A stretch of DNA of 64,000 bases from Vermamoeba vermiformis (lineage: Eukaryota > Tubulinea > Echinamoebida), in the NCBI GenBank assembly GCA_045837725.1, contig JBEWZL010000272.1:310001-374000 (forward strand). Reading direction: 5' to 3'. Each line of letters begins with the position of its first letter. Position 1 is the stretch's first letter. Positions 1 through 13,480 of the stretch are shown here, piece by piece. The notes under the pieces are model-generated. The model searched no databases and was not told where the DNA came from. It was given only the letters and a program-made list of their open reading frames with translations. A program made the translations under genes and the position numbers.

Positions 1-148
1 TATGCAATTAGAGCAAATTAGGATCTGCTGTAAATATTAAATTCCGCAATTTACGGAAAATTTTAGTTGCCGTCCTCTATAGCGGCCTATACGGAATTGC
101 AATATTTAGTACTCAATATAAATATTCTAATATTATTTATTTTTTTAG

Positions 149-1901
149 AATGCCGCAAAGGCTAATTTTTTACATGACGATCTGCGTTGCACTTGGTTGC
201 ATTTCAAATTTGTTCTCTTTTACTACATACGATAAAGAAGAGGAATATCCAAGTAAGTATATATTTAGTTTGCTCATACGAACCATTTTCAAATAAAATC
301 TAGTTAAAGTTCAAAAGATCCGGATCTTCCGCGGATCGAACCAAAAATTTGCTTAGAAGTGAATAAAATTGCAAAAATTAATTATGAGTTAATATAATAC
401 GTATATTACCATATGATTACTATATTTCAAGAGTTCTAATCGCATTTTTTTCAGATCTTTGTTACGCGCAAGGATTTTTAGGCCAATTTTTTCTTCAAGC
501 CACATTTCTATGGATGGTCTTTATAGCCCTCAATTTATACCTCGTAGTTGTGCAGCAACGACGAAATTTAGCGGGTGTTGAACGGGCTTATCATATTGCT
601 ACGTGGTTTTTGGCTTCAATCGTAACAATTTTGCCAACGACGACCGGATCTTACGGACCAGGACCGATTTGGTACGCTACTAGTTACTATACTAGCACCA
701 ATGCACTATTACATCGCATTATAATATATTTTAAAGCAAATTGTCGCTAATAACTCCGATTTAAAATTTCGGATCCCGCGCCGAAAAATTGCAGCTAGTT
801 TGAGCCAAAATTATTATGTTATACAACTTAATCATCATTTAGAATTAGTAATATATATCGATCTTATAGAACCAGCTAATTGCTTGCTCTAAAGTTAATT
901 GTTTAAGTGTCCTATATTTACCGTAGTATTTATACTGATTATACGTGGCAGGTGTTGGATTGACGAAGAATCAGCAGGCAAAGTGTGGCGCATAGTAGTG
1001 TATATTCCTATTTACATCTACCTCGTCATCATCATCGTGCTTTACTGGAAAATTATTAGCTCTGTACGCGCATCGCTGAAGGTACTTTATTTCATACTTT
1101 TATATATGCACTCGTAATATATATTATTATAACGTTATTTATGGCCAAATATTCGTTCTTGACGAAAGCAGATCCGTTACAAATTTCTTAAAAAGGAAAT
1201 TTCGAATTTTTTTCGATCTTTTGAAGAGATAGTGCTCGCAAAAAGAGTATTATATATATATAATAGCATCGCCATTAATAGGAGTACTAATTAAACTCTC
1301 TTTTTACTCAGAATCGTAAAGACAACCTTGATGAAGGAGAATTGAAAAGAGCTTCGAATATGTTAGCGCGATTACAGGCCTATCCGCTCATTATTGTCGT
1401 ATTGTATATTTTTCCGACGATTAATCGCATGAATTCTTGGTTTGGCGGCAGTGCTGTAAGTACTCTAAATAACTGAAAAACACTCCGGATCTAAAATTTC
1501 CTACTGCTTCATGTCGCTAGAAAATTCGTAGAATTAATAAGGATCCTTATTATTATTAAAGTATATGATTTTACAGCGATTTTAATCAAATTTTAATTCG
1601 ATGGATCTCGATTGAAAAGATCCGTTCTTAGAGGATGAGCTAATAAATACTAATTACTTTTTTTATCTCATAGTACTTTAGTCTGTACATATTGCACGTA
1701 GTCACTGCACCCATGCTCGGATTCGTGAATTCATTGGCCTACGGCTTCGATCAAGAAATGCGCACCAAGTACCAAGTTTGTTGGAAGAAAAATTGTTTGA
1801 AACAACAAGTCGAGGAGGAAGAAGAACATGGCATATCTGACCTTGAGACTGTCAATACGAAAGAAGGTGATAGTATTGACTCGGTGCAAACTGACTTTTG
1901 A
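149..1901 (+). CDS. cAMP-receptor-like seven-helix GPCR, 5' end outside window
   Basis: Seven-transmembrane receptor of the Dictyostelium cAR/CRL class, expected in the plasma membrane and coupled to a heterotrimeric G protein. Exons 149-252, 455-671, 952-1081, 1312-1455 and 1674-1901 join in frame (273 residues visible). The first exon starts inside a helix preceded by MPQRLIFYMTI, which matches the helix II start of cAR proteins, so helix I and the N-terminus lie upstream of the window or in an exon I cannot place. Later helices carry ATFLWMVFIALNLYLVV, YIPIYIYLVIIIVLYW and LQAYPLIIVVLYIFPTINR, and CWIDEES is the usual second extracellular loop. After the last helix (APMLGFVNSLAYGFDQEMR) comes a short acidic cytoplasmic tail with EEEEEHG. 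The introns contain several GATC-rich palindromes. Family assignment is firm; the ligand cannot be predicted. Confidence 0.82.
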
Positions 1902-2188
1902 AAGGGCGAGCAGATCTGACCTGATCGGAACGATAAAATTTATTTATGTGAATAATAAAATTCAATTACAAAACCGCGTGTAATTACAATAATACGAAAC
2001 AATACACTATATAGCTGAATTTATCTTATATGACAAGTTGCAACAGAATTAAATGATTTGATCCGTTCGTTTTTTTTTGCTAATCCGTCAGAGATGAACA
2101 CAACACATAATTTGAACGAAAAAATTGAAAAATATTAAAATTAGAATATACACAAAAGGAGAATAGAAGCATAACGAAAGTCAATGCA

Positions 2189-4386
2189 ATGGAATCATTA
2201 CCAAGGGAGTTACTGGCTGAGATCACGAAACTCCTTCCTTTAAATAGTGCAGCACGGTGAGTTAATAATATAGAATTATTTATAAATTATAATTATGAAT
2301 AAATTAAACGAAACCATGAACTACGGACTTCACTTCGGGAATGTGAAAAAATAATTAATATTAAATCGTATTTATAACGAATCAGATTTGCTTGGAATAC
2401 TTTTTTTCTTATTATTAATAATATTTATAATTTTTTCTTAATTATTTCGCAGGCTGGCTCAAACGTGCAAGTCATTCAATACATTGATCTGGACGTTGAT
2501 TACAATACTCGACACGAAAGACACAAAAAGCATCAACGAAAGCACAACATTAGATAAATTCAAGAATATAGAGGCATTACGTTTCGACTTGTTTTCTAGC
2601 GTGGTGGTGCCGCAAGATCTGAGCAGATTAACAACCTTGCAAATATTACAAATCACTTTCCACGGCACAGATGCATCTGATCCAGAAGCGATTTTTATGC
2701 TGCAAAAATTGACGAATTTACGAGAATTAACGATCAAGTACAAAGACGGATTCAATTTTGATCAGTTTGACGATCTGTTGTTGGCGAATCATTCGCGGTT
2801 AACTTTCTTTGAAATACGGGCCGATAATGTTTCGCGGTTAAGTACGTACTACCAGGTAGTAATATTATTAACTGGTTCAAATTCCTGCGGATCCATTTTT
2901 TTTGTTTCCGACCGAAAAGAAAATCTCGACCTCGCTGCTGCTACACACCAAAATCACGTGGAACCTTCTATATATGGAATATCGGATGCCAGGGTACGCA
3001 TCAATTGATTCCAGAATAGGGATGGGAAGTTGTCTGAGGTTTCACTTTGTTCGTACGAAAAATCGGATCCGTAGGAAGTTGAAACCGGTTAATAATACAT
3101 TACTTATAGAAATAGAGTCTAGATACAAATAAACTAATTTTAATTTTAGATCCGTTTACTTGGAAATTTATGACGAGATTGCGTTGGCTACGTGTGGACG
3201 AAGTAAACTACGCCGGTTCAATACCTAAATTCTCCGCTGATTTAATCCAAAATTTGTGGACTTTAACGCAATTACGAGGATTATCACTTAGCATGCTTAG
3301 TTTGGAACAAAATATTATGGCTACAGGATTATCGAAGTTAATTCATTTAGAAGAATTAGAAATATATGATTGCAAGTCACAAGATGTTGCAAATAGTAAT
3401 TGGTTCGTGGATTACAACGAGTTATTGGATCTGAAAAATTTGACGAGGTTGTCGATTATGGAAGTGGATCTGAACGCAAAATTAACGAATATTCTTTCAA
3501 AAATGACACAATTAGAGCAATTGGATCTATTTGAAATGGAAAATGTATACGAATTAAGTCCCTATTCAAATCTAACAAATTTGAAGCGGATCTGGTTCGG
3601 TCTTGACATTGTACCGGAAGATCCCGGCTTAGAATTCTCGCAAATGCCTAATTTGGAAGTCGTGTCAATTCCATGGTGTCCAAATGTCACGCAATTGGTC
3701 CGTTTGAAGAAACTACGAGAATTATTTTTACGAAAAGGATCCGGAGTACTTCTTGATTTCTTGAATGACTGCGTGACAGTACAAGAATTGACATTATCAT
3801 CGGAGTTATTGCCCGAAAATGGCTATATAGATCTGCAAAGAATGACGAATCTGAGGTACTTCGAGTTATATTTGAACGCAAGCACTGCAAAAAAAATCGA
3901 TGCCCTTAAAGGTAAGCCTAACATATATAATATCAATTTAATAATATTATTATACAACATCATATAGTACTCTATTAAACAAGCTTATTATTCTTAAAGC
4001 TGAACTTCGATCCGAATCCGGATTCGTTCAAAATTTTTCAAGTCTGAGCGAGACCAGATCTAACTAAAATATTTTTTAAATTACACTATTGATGATTGTT
4101 ATATATTTCTTTTAATTCTAGAAATCAGCTCAAACGTTCTAACAAATTTATTTTCATAGAGCTCGTACGAAGCCTATCCGTCTTGCCGTCGCTCTCTATT
4201 TTAAAATTCGACCAAAATTTTAACGACGAATTGCTGCCAGTTATAGCTACGTCATTAAAGCAACTACAAATACTAAGGCTGCCCAATTCAAATCGGTATA
4301 TTTTCAAACAGTTTCCTGGCTACGACGAAAAGCCTTCGTTGTCAGTCGAAAAATATAGATTTACTATTGAATTTAATTCGTATTAA
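2189..4386 (+). CDS. F-box protein with leucine-rich repeats
   Basis: Probable substrate adaptor of an SCF ubiquitin ligase. Exons 2189-2256, 2453-2841, 3150-3911 and 4160-4386 join in frame (481 residues). The F-box is at residues 1-40 (MESLPRELLAEITKLLPLNS, then RLAQTCKSFNTLIW across the first intron). The rest is a series of irregular leucine-rich repeats such as LKNLTRLSIMEVDLNAKLTN, MTQLEQLDLFEMENVYEL and LPSLSILKFDQNFNDELLP, the expected substrate-binding horseshoe. Start: the ATG at 2189 opens directly into the F-box; a nearby ATG at 2184 is in another frame. The 3' acceptor at 4158-4159 was chosen over 4120-4121 because only it keeps the frame open. The substrate is unknown. Confidence 0.82.
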
Positions 4387-4668
4387 TATGGATAATAATA
4401 AAACATGTACGCAAAACTCGCCAAGGTACTGCGATTAAACAAACAGCGTTGAATCAAATTCCCGTATTAAACTTAATTAACTAAGTACGTCACTTGCCAA
4501 TTAGGCTCGTGGTCAGCCGTGCAAATTTGTTGCAATCAAAGCAGCCGCTGTAACAAAAGAACGAGAACGTTGCTGTCAATCGAGTTGATGTTGTACGAGA
4601 CCAAGTGTCACTTATAATCTCGGTAATTTATTAAATTCGCCCTCGACGCAAGAACACAACAATCAGCG

Positions 4669-6298
4669 ATGTCTGTTGCTAACATTAACTCAGCATTCGT
4701 TGTTGGCAATGTACTAGCTAATCAATTCATCGGTGGAGGATCGCAACAGCCAGATTTGAAACTAGATTTGAAACAGTTTGCTGCTTACACGACGGATGGA
4801 CTGAAATTCGACTTCAAAAAATATAGGAATGAATCTTGTACTGGCACCAGTATAATTACGGATAAATGCTGGAATTTATCGCGTATTGAAACCGAGCCAG
4901 TTCCAGATGCTTATTTCGAAGTCACTTTTACGGAATTCAATCCTTATTACAATAACGACCGAGTGGGAATTGGTATTGGCAATCAAATATTTACTAGCGA
5001 TAATTTATTGGGTCGTCAACAAAACAGCTTTGGATATTTTAATAACGGAACGGTAATTAATTTAAATATTTTAATTCGTTCTGCATTATTAATATACGAT
5101 TATACTTAGGTCCAACATAAATCCAATTATTACAGCGGATTATTTCCTAAATTTAATGGTAGGTAACTTTCCAACGACAAAATCAAATCTGGAATTCTCG
5201 TTTTTTTAACGGTTACTTTTTTTGCAATAGAAAACGATACTATTGGTGTTGGAGTGTTATATGATAGCTTTAACTCGCGTCGATTGTACTTTACGAAGAA
5301 CGGCCAGTACTTAGGTAAGTTAAGGCCAAATCCAGCAGATTCAGATTTGGCCAACCAATGCTCGTAAATCATCCCATTTAATTAACAGAATATTTACTAG
5401 ACATATTTAATAATAACGCTAATATTATTCGTTCTAAAGGCGTTGCGCCTATCGAGATCCACGTTGGTCAGGATTGTTTCCCTGGCGTGACCTTTGTGAA
5501 CGACGCTTATGCTAGATTTTCAGTTAATTTTACTGGTCCGTTCAAATTCGATGCAAAGACACTGCCTAATCATCGATACGACAAAACAAATAGAATTTCA
5601 AGTTTGCCCGACGAGATCTTGTTCGATTGCATTAACAAGGCTACCGATAATTTTATTATCGCTTGCAATCTGCGCATGGTGAATAAGAAGTTGAATGAAA
5701 TGGCCAAAGATAACCGTATTTGGAAACGATTGTTTTTGGCGAGGTTCCCTTGGCAGAATCCGGATTTGAAACTTCGTTCGTGGATGAAATTATTCGAAAG
5801 AAGACAGCGGATAATTGGAAAACCAAATCCACAAGAAGTATTTAGTCAGCAGTTCATTGGTAAGCAGATCCTGAAATTAGATCCGATTTCGTTTTTTAAT
5901 TTTATTTCTTATTCCAGAGAATTGTGAGTTTGAATTTGAATGTCCTATTAGTTGGAAAGCGATGAACGATGACGGCGATGAAGAAGCCACTGAGCGACAT
6001 TGCAACAAGTGCAATAAGACCGTTTATGCTGGTACGTAAATTCGATCCGGATTCAAATCTGAAAAACTACCTTGATTAACTTAAAACCAAATCTTATTGT
6101 GCTTCCCTTATATTACAACATAAGTATATCAAGATAAGTTGATTAATCCCTTTTCTTTGCCTGATAGTTCAAACGGTTGACCAGCTGCACCAATTCACGC
6201 AAATGGGTCGTTGTGTGAGCCTTGTGAACAAAGAGAAGAAGTCTGTCATACGAGGCAAATTTAGTAATACTAGAGTTCGAAGAGAACCCAAACAATAA
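4669..6298 (+). CDS. SPRY + F-box protein with C-terminal Cys-rich domain
   Basis: Six exons (4669-5052, 5110-5158, 5231-5314, 5440-5859, 5918-6031, 6168-6298) give 393 residues. Residues about 45-195 form a SPRY domain (WNLSRIETE, YFEVTFTEF, RVGIGIGNQ, then NDTIGVGVLYDS and LYFTKNGQYLG, the typical GDxIGxGxD...FFTKNG core). An F-box follows at about 205-255 (ISSLPDEILFDCINKA ... LRMVNKKLNEMAKDNRIWKR). The last 70 residues hold the pattern W-x-A-M-N, RHCNKCNKTVYAV, MGRCVSL, which I recognise as a short Cys-containing domain found mostly in bacterial proteins (WxxL..T...RxCxxCxxxVY....GxCV). Likely an SCF-type adaptor whose SPRY domain recognises the target. SPRY ahead of F-box is the reverse of the usual FBXO45-type order. 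Confidence 0.82.
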
Positions 6299-6536
6299 TA
6301 GCACGATTGTTATACCCCTCCTGAGTGCACAATGTACCTATTTGCGATTAATGCACTTAAAAATAAAATAATTGAAGCCTTGTAGTAATTAGTTACTCAT
6401 ATTTTGATCTTTTACAATCGTGACTAGTAATGTTTAATATTTTCAATTCCTTTATTTACACTTCTGGCTGACCAATAGCGTGTTGACCCTTGTGAGATCG
6501 GTACTACAACTGTACTAATCTCTCAGCCCAGATTCT

Positions 6537-9513
6537 TCACATCGGTGCGTTGTTGATATTACCTCGATTAGTATTGTTGGCCTTGGTATTCTTCACTTGC
6601 TTTTCTTTAGTCTCGCAAGGCTTGTGCTTATTGGACGGAAGCAAGTATCTGGGCTTGATCGTGTCATATTTGTTGGAAGGTGCAGGTGTAGTTATTTTGA
6701 CAGGAGCTTGTTTTGACTTGACAGGTGTCAATTTCGGCTTTACAGTTGTTGGACCTGATCCAGCGACCGTATTGCGCACCACTGGCGTTTTCAAGGCAAG
6801 CACATTAGTTGGTTGAGCCTCGTCTTTGTGGCTCTCTTCTTTTGCAATCGTTTTGTCAGGTGAAAACTTGTTGGGTGAGCCACTTCCTTGAGATACAATC
6901 GGACTCACATTTGCATCGTCAAGCGCCAGATCGGAACTAGGGTGACGAGTAAGTTTGACACCACTCGTATCAACAACGAAATTTGTGTAGTAGTGAAAGA
7001 TGCGAGTGACCTCGTCCAGCACTGCCTGGGGATCGTTAGAGTCTAAAATTTTGCGTCAATAAATGTACGTAAATGAAGATTATTCTGTACCTCGACACTG
7101 AAGGAACTGTGCGACAGGGTTGTCGTATACACTTAGTACTGATTGTTCCGTCAGCCATAGTATATTGCAAGTCATATTCATCAGGTACTTACAACTACTG
7201 CTAACTGCAGCAGGCTTGAAAGGTTTCAGATGCGAGTACAACTCACGTCCAAGCAACTGAATTAGACCGGGCTGCCGCAACACGATGAGTTCGACGTCTT
7301 CTGGAATTGAAGGAAAAGACCTGTGTGTACACCTGATATAGCTGTCGTGGATCTCATCGCATGTCTTATCCTTTAACAATGTTTTGACAGCCTTGTCGTG
7401 GCTCATAGCAGCATACACAAAAGTCAGCTTGTACTCAATAGGTGAGTTCCAATCAGCGATGAATTTTTTGTCGTAGGCCAACTGTCGTACGCCGCGAGAC
7501 TAGTGAAGCATTAGTGTCTAATGGTACAAGTAGTTTATCTTACCCTTAATTTGACCTTGACTTGCGGGCACTTAGCCAATTCGTCCAGTACTTTACTTAG
7601 AGGCAAGTCTTGGGCACCATATTTCACTTGGAAACATAAGAGATTTCGATCCAATCGCGCGACGTCATCAACGACAACCTTCTCTTCTAGGATGATGTAG
7701 GCATCAGGACTGGCCGATGATTCTCTTGGCTGGATTACAATGTCAATTGGAGCACTTGCCAAGTAAAAAGACCAATCTTCTGGATGGATCTGAACGGCCG
7801 AGCTGAATTTGGACGGGTGCCGTTTGCCCGATGACACTTTCGCTGCTGAAGTGACTTTGGGACCAATTAAAATCGAATATACTTGGTGTACTTTGTCGGC
7901 CACAAACGAAGTTGCCAAAAAAGGAAATTTTTTCTTGTAAGGTTGATGTGGTAGAAGTCTATCGACTATCTGCAAGTTTTGTACGACAGCATTCTCCATC
8001 ACTTGCCAAGCAGCACCAGGAGCATGCATTATTTCTTCAATCTTGTCATTCAGAGAGCAGTACAGGTCCTTCAACTTCTCGCATAGTATTAGCACTGATC
8101 CTGCTACAGAAGCGTTGCTGTTGGCCAAACCGCTGCAGTTTAGCACGTCAACAGAACGCGTGCTAAACGTGAATCCGCATGCACTAGCCAAGTCTAGCAT
8201 AGATAGTCCAGTTTTGAGTTCTCGCCAGTGCGGATCAACGGGCTGGTTCATCATCATTAAGATAAATAGTCGCCCAAATATCTTGCTTTCTCTAATCCAT
8301 AAGTATTCATGATGCCCCTCTGCCTTTTCCCACTTGTCGAGGAACACTGGAATTCCCCCAGTCGCGTTGAGTATAGAGCGATGCATGGAAGACTCTTGAA
8401 AGTAGTGTCCCTCTCTTGAATGCTGTTAGTGCTGATCACTTTATTATCATATTTGAATTTTTTTCAAACGTACCGTTCCAAGTCGTGCTGAGTGACGAGA
8501 AATGTCAGCGGCTTGTCGAAGCCAGGTAACAAGCCATTAAAGCGCATATTTTTGCTGAGCTTTACCATCAGATTTACATCGCCGAGCACCAAAGCAACTG
8601 CATTCTTGAATTGCGAAAAGTGATTGGAAATGTTGCGGCACTGTTTGTGATCCGGGCGCCATACCACGTACACGCAAAGATAGTCTTCAGCTGAATCAAT
8701 AGCTGTTGGATCTAGTACTTGCCAATGAATAAGACCAGTCTCGTCGTTCAATTCGCGATCCCAGGGGCACTTGAACATGTACCGGATGTAGTCCAGCGTA
8801 ACTCCTGGCTGGTACGAGACCAGTACGCGGGGCTTATCAGTACTCGTAAGGACTTGGAGGATACGCGAATATGCTCTTCGTGTAACATCTCCCGCATTCG
8901 CTAGCTGATGGAATACTGCGTAATCAGGATTAATATAATTGTCGATGCCGATATTTGGATTCAGAGAATAATAATAATGTTCATGAAGTACTTACATTCG
9001 TTGCTCAGGCTTTTTTCTTGCGGATCCAAATTGAAAGTCACGTTCTTTCTCCTTTTGACAACGGAAGGGTTGATGAGGTTTATTGGAGGAGATTTCTTCA
9101 AGCAAGATCTGATTTGTGGTGTTAGACAAACGGGAACAACGTAATGCGTAGCCAGTACGCGAACTGACAAACTTAATGGTTCTATCTCCGGTCGAGATTT
9201 AACCTGAGATTCGCAATTATCTGGCCTCCTATGCTCAACTAGAGTCAAATAACATACCGAAGCGGCTTCTTTGCACCTACATTGCCGATCAGTTTTTCTT
9301 TGTTCTAAAAATTCATTAATAATTCAAATGCATTAGAATATGTATATACGTAATATAAAAATAATATAACGAGGAATATAGCCGAAAATAAAATTATGAT
9401 AGGCCGTTTTACATCGCGATCCAAGAATCTTAAAATACTGCTAACTTCACTGCTGTGGTATACACGTTCAAATAAAATATACAATTAATACTTACATTGA
9501 TTGCAAGGTTCAT
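6537..9513 (-). CDS. Large orphan protein with disordered C-terminus
   Basis: Not recognised. Working model on the minus strand: first exon 9496-9513 (MNLAIN), a 24-nt exon from 9304, then further exons across 9.2-8.9, 8.9-8.5, 8.4-7.54, 7.5-7.09 and 7.04-6.54 kb, roughly 800 residues. Most junctions have consensus donors and keep the frame; the first three exons are least certain. The middle is well-folded in composition (YMFKCPWDRELNDETGLIHW, YLCVYVVWRPDH, FLDKWEKAEGHHEYLWIRES) and shows no catalytic motif I know. The last 140 residues are Ser/Thr/Pro/Lys-rich and look disordered (VKPKLTPVKSKQAPVK). No signal peptide or membrane segment is evident. Its 3' end faces the SPRY/F-box gene. Confidence 0.6.
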
Positions 9514-10142
9514 GCCGTTTGCAAAGAACTGAAAGGAGTCGATCACTTCCTTTTCATTCCCGAAGCGTGCCAGAAGTATTCAATTGACCTTCAGTTTCAA
9601 ACTTGCCACCGCGGGTAAGTTGCATACTATGCTTGCGGTGTTTATAAGTAAATCAGCAAGCGGAAGAAAAAATTAATTGTGCAAAAGAGTTTGAAAATGC
9701 CGCGAACAGCAAATCGCAATTAATTGCGACTAAATCGAAGGAAATAGTCCTATTTATTTACTATCACTAGGATGCATGATATTAAAATTAACATTGTATC
9801 TAGATCCAAAGAGTTTGGGATTGGAAGGGAATTTTATTTCGCACGGGTTAAAACAAGGGCAGTTGGTTGTTGATTTAGTGAGTGGTATTCGAATATTTAA
9901 AAGATTGATTAGTATTTAAAAAAGTTGAAAGTTTGGATTATTTTTTGGCATTGGATGTGTGGTTGGGTTATTTTCGTTGCTTAAAATATTGCTATATATA
10001 ATATTCGTCTATTATATATTATATATCAATTCGATAGTCGATTCATTCTTCCAGTTGCATGCAAGCCCACGTCAAACTCGAAAAAAATCGCAGCCCTTAC
10101 ACGCAGCTGAATGAAAAATCAACTGCTGTGCAGGTGCTATTT
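9514..10142. other. Intergenic, no gene seen
   Basis: About 630 bases between the orphan gene's start and the 3' end of LARP4. It is AT-rich with short open frames only. No tRNA, repeat or conserved motif was found. It should contain the orphan gene's promoter and the LARP4 3' untranslated region. Confidence 0.5.
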
Positions 10143-13100
10143 TTAGGCGTTGTTGGTGACAGCAGTGGCTTCCGAAGAATTAACTTCAGGAGCGGCAGTG
10201 CTGGTAGTGGCAGTCTCGACGGGCTTGTTAGCAGCAGGGGTGGCAGCGGCTTGCTTGGGCTGAGCAGCAGCGGGCTTCGTGTTGGCCACAGCGTTGGTGT
10301 TGCTGGGCTTAGGCGCGTTAGTCTTAGCAGTCTTCTTGGGTCTCTTGAACTGGTTAGGATCAGATTGTTTGCGCGGCTTAGTCTCTTGCTGCTGTTGTTG
10401 TTTCTGTTGTTGTTGCTTGGCTTGTTGGGCAGCATGGGCCTGTTGCTCCGCGCTCTCTTTTTGCACGCGTTGAGGAGCAGGTTGCGGGCTGTTGTTCGAA
10501 GGACGAGCGATATCAGCGTAGCTCATCGTCGCGCTGGTAGTCTTGGGCTTAACTTCGGCGTGGTGGTTTTCAACGGGCGCGTGTTGTTCAGTGTTGTGGC
10601 TGTGGTTCTCTTTCTCGTTAGGCTTAACAGCGTTGGTGGCAGCAACGGGTTGCTTAGCGGCAGCAGGTTGAGGCTTGTTAGTGATTGATTTGCTGCGGTT
10701 GCGGTGTTCTTGGGCATAAGGATTGTCACCAGGACCAACGCTCATTTTTCGGCTGTTGGCGCGACTTCGTTGTTTTCGCTTGGCTTCCTTGTTCTTAGGC
10801 TCCAAAACCTCTAGCCGAAGGCTGCAACAATCGTTAGTACATTGCCCTAATAAAGTTTCCGGGTTACGTAGAATTTTCAAACCGACATCTTGGTTCACCA
10901 ATACTTTGCACAAATTTTGTAACGGTTCGTAATTCCGGCTTGTGCGTATTAATGATACTTACTCGACGTTGACGGGCTTGTTAATATCAAGCTCAGTGTT
11001 GGCAGTTTCACGGATAGCAGGGCAGTCAGACAGGTGGGCATTAAATTCGGGCTTCTCAGTGGTAGTCAAACCAGTGACGACAGCAAGAATTTGCTCCTTT
11101 GTCCATTGTTGCACTAATATAACGACGTTAACCACAGTATTTACTTTCGATGCTAAGCTTTGCAAGTATTTACCTTCTTTACCGTTGGACTTCTTCGCTG
11201 AGGTAGGAAGAGGAGGGAAATGTGAGGGACCCAATGGGGGTGTGCCTATAATTAGATATCGTTAGTTACTCATTTACACCGTAATAATACGTTGATTAAA
11301 ATGGGACATTAGAGAGCAGATCCGACTAATTCTTAGCAATTCTTAATTTCGAATTCATAATATTTCAGAAGCATTATTAACCTTCTTAATGCTATAATAT
11401 GATAGTATAATATGATTAGCACGTACTTGAGCCAGCAGGCTTCTTTGGTCGCGAAGCATTGCTGTTGCTTCGGGTCGGTCGCTTAGTGGGGGCAGCAGTA
11501 GCAACAGGGGCTGTAGTAGTGGCAGCAGCATCTTAAAATAAACGAGTTAAGACTGTTTCTTATTCATTATAATGTATTTACCTCTGGCGGGACGAGTTCC
11601 AGTGTGACCACCACGTCCTGGATTTGCTCCAGCGTATCTTGTATTTTTGTAGTTGGGGTTGTAATTGTTGCTGAATATTATGTTAGTTAATACGAATACT
11701 CGTAGCATCATTAAGATTTCTATTCCTCCGGCGACCACCCCGAATTTACGAATCCGATCGCGTAGCAAAAATTTTCTAGAAAATGAAGTTCTGGATGTAT
11801 AATTACCCTTTGTAATTGCTGTTAGGTGGTCGTTGAGTATTGTTAGTGTTGTTCCACCAGCCGTTAGTGGCTCCATTTTGTTGGCCAGCAGTGCCTCTGT
11901 TAGCAACAAATCCACCGTTCTGCTGTGATTGTTGGGCTTGGTATGTTTGAGGAGGGGGTTGGTAATACCTTATATATAATAAATCATTAGACGATATCGA
12001 AACGGCGTAAAATCTTTGAGCAAGCTTAAAGCAGATCGCGTTTCAACAAAGAAACAACTGTTGCGGTCCGCGACGCTGAATTTCATTTGCATCATGCTAG
12101 TAATTAAACTTATAACTTTGTGAATAAAAATGAAGCGGTTCGATTGGCATAATTATAGAAGGCTAAAAGATCCAGATCGAATTACCGCCCAAAATTTTAA
12201 AAAATATTCAAAAATAACAGAAAAATATATAAATGTAGTATTTGTGTATATAACGATACTTACACGCTCTTCAAAAGATTTTCAGATTTAACGCGTGCCT
12301 GTACAGGTTTGCCTTGGAATTGTTTGCTTCTTGACAACAAAAACGCATCTGTAGTGGAGTCTTCATCAGCAAAAGTGATAAACCAAGTGTTTCCGACGTC
12401 GCTGTGAATGGAAGTAATCTTATCCTTCAAATTATCGAAAATGTTCTTGAGATCCTGCGTGTTATGGAGCAAGTTAGATCAGATCCAAGCCGTTGTTATA
12501 AAATCAAATTCTAATGCTTGTAGCTCGATCGATGCATTATAGTAAGCTTTATGATACCGATGCACAAAGATTTGAGTGAATTATTTAAATTTTCTGACAG
12601 AGATCTCGCCACAAAAATGCAGATCGACAAAAATCTGTTCGTTAAAGAAGTCTAAACAGCGTAATTTTTTGTCTTATAATTTAAAATATCCTTTCGGTAA
12701 TTTGAAAACGATAAATAATCACTTCGATGATGGGGAAGGGTCTTGATCGGCAGAAAATAATTTAATGTATGCGTATCGAATCTTACCTCTTGAGGGGTGT
12801 CAGGAGCAACGTCTCTAATAATGATGGTGTTTCTTTGTAATTTAAAGCTCGGTTTAACAGTGTTGGCAGCTTCATCCAGAATCACTTTGGTAGTTTGTCG
12901 CATCGCGGTTAAAAGGTGAGATGCATCTTGTGTCAGCTTACTAATACGTGGTGATTCTAATACTACGGGGATAGCTACACACATATCACCGTTCATTTTA
13001 GAAACAATATTGTAGTCCGACATCAGATTCTCTCGTGAGAAAATAATCTCTACTTGTTGCACGAGTGCTTTAATGAGCTCTTCTCCTTCTATTGTATCGT

Positions 13101-13381
13101 CCATATTAGACATTATTTTAAGGTTATCGTAATTATAGAAAAATATGAGATCCAAATTATTTTACCTAACGGGGCTGCCTTGGATTCTGGATTCGTTTCA
13201 TTGTTGACTTGAGTGTTATCTACATTTTTAACAGCATATTTTAATATTTTGGTAATCAAAAGAACTAATTAAACGTACCCGCAACGGTTTGTGCTGCATT
13301 CAGATTCGCATCTTTTTTATCGGTGGTAGGAGCTGTGGTTTGTTGGGTCACAACTTGAGTTGCGTTTTGTTGATCGCTCAT
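10143..13381 (-). CDS. LARP4: La-related protein 4 (LARP4-type) RNA-binding protein
   Basis: Cytoplasmic RNA-binding protein of the LARP4 class, which in animals binds poly(A) and PABP and stabilises mRNA. About ten exons, some 650 residues. The N-terminal exon is MSDQQNATQVVTQQTTAPTT. The La motif (exon 12787-13088) has VEIIFSRENLMSDYNIVSKM followed by ISKLTQDASHLLTAM and RNTIIIRDVAPDTP. The next exon (12264-12454) is the RRM with NTWFITFADEDS and FQGKPVQARVK, both diagnostic of LARP4/4B rather than La or LARP1/6. After it come a Gln/Asn-rich linker (VYYQPPPQTYQ), a PGRGGHTGTRPARG segment, an SHFPPLPTS motif and a long Ala/Gln/Lys-rich tail with a poly-Gln run near 10400. No clear PABP-binding PAM2 motif is visible. 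Stop TAA at 10143-10145. Confidence 0.88.
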
Positions 13382-13480
13382 CTATACAAATAAAATATTA
13401 ATATAATACTGCGAATCGAAATAGTGGAACAAAATGGATTCGATCGCAAGGGATGTGTAATAATAGAACCAGAAAAATGT

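Noticed and set aside
10059-10688. A 209-codon plus-strand Gly/Ser/Leu-rich open frame
   Set aside because: It is antisense to the Ala/Gln/Lys-rich low-complexity tail of LARP4, which produces long open frames on the other strand.
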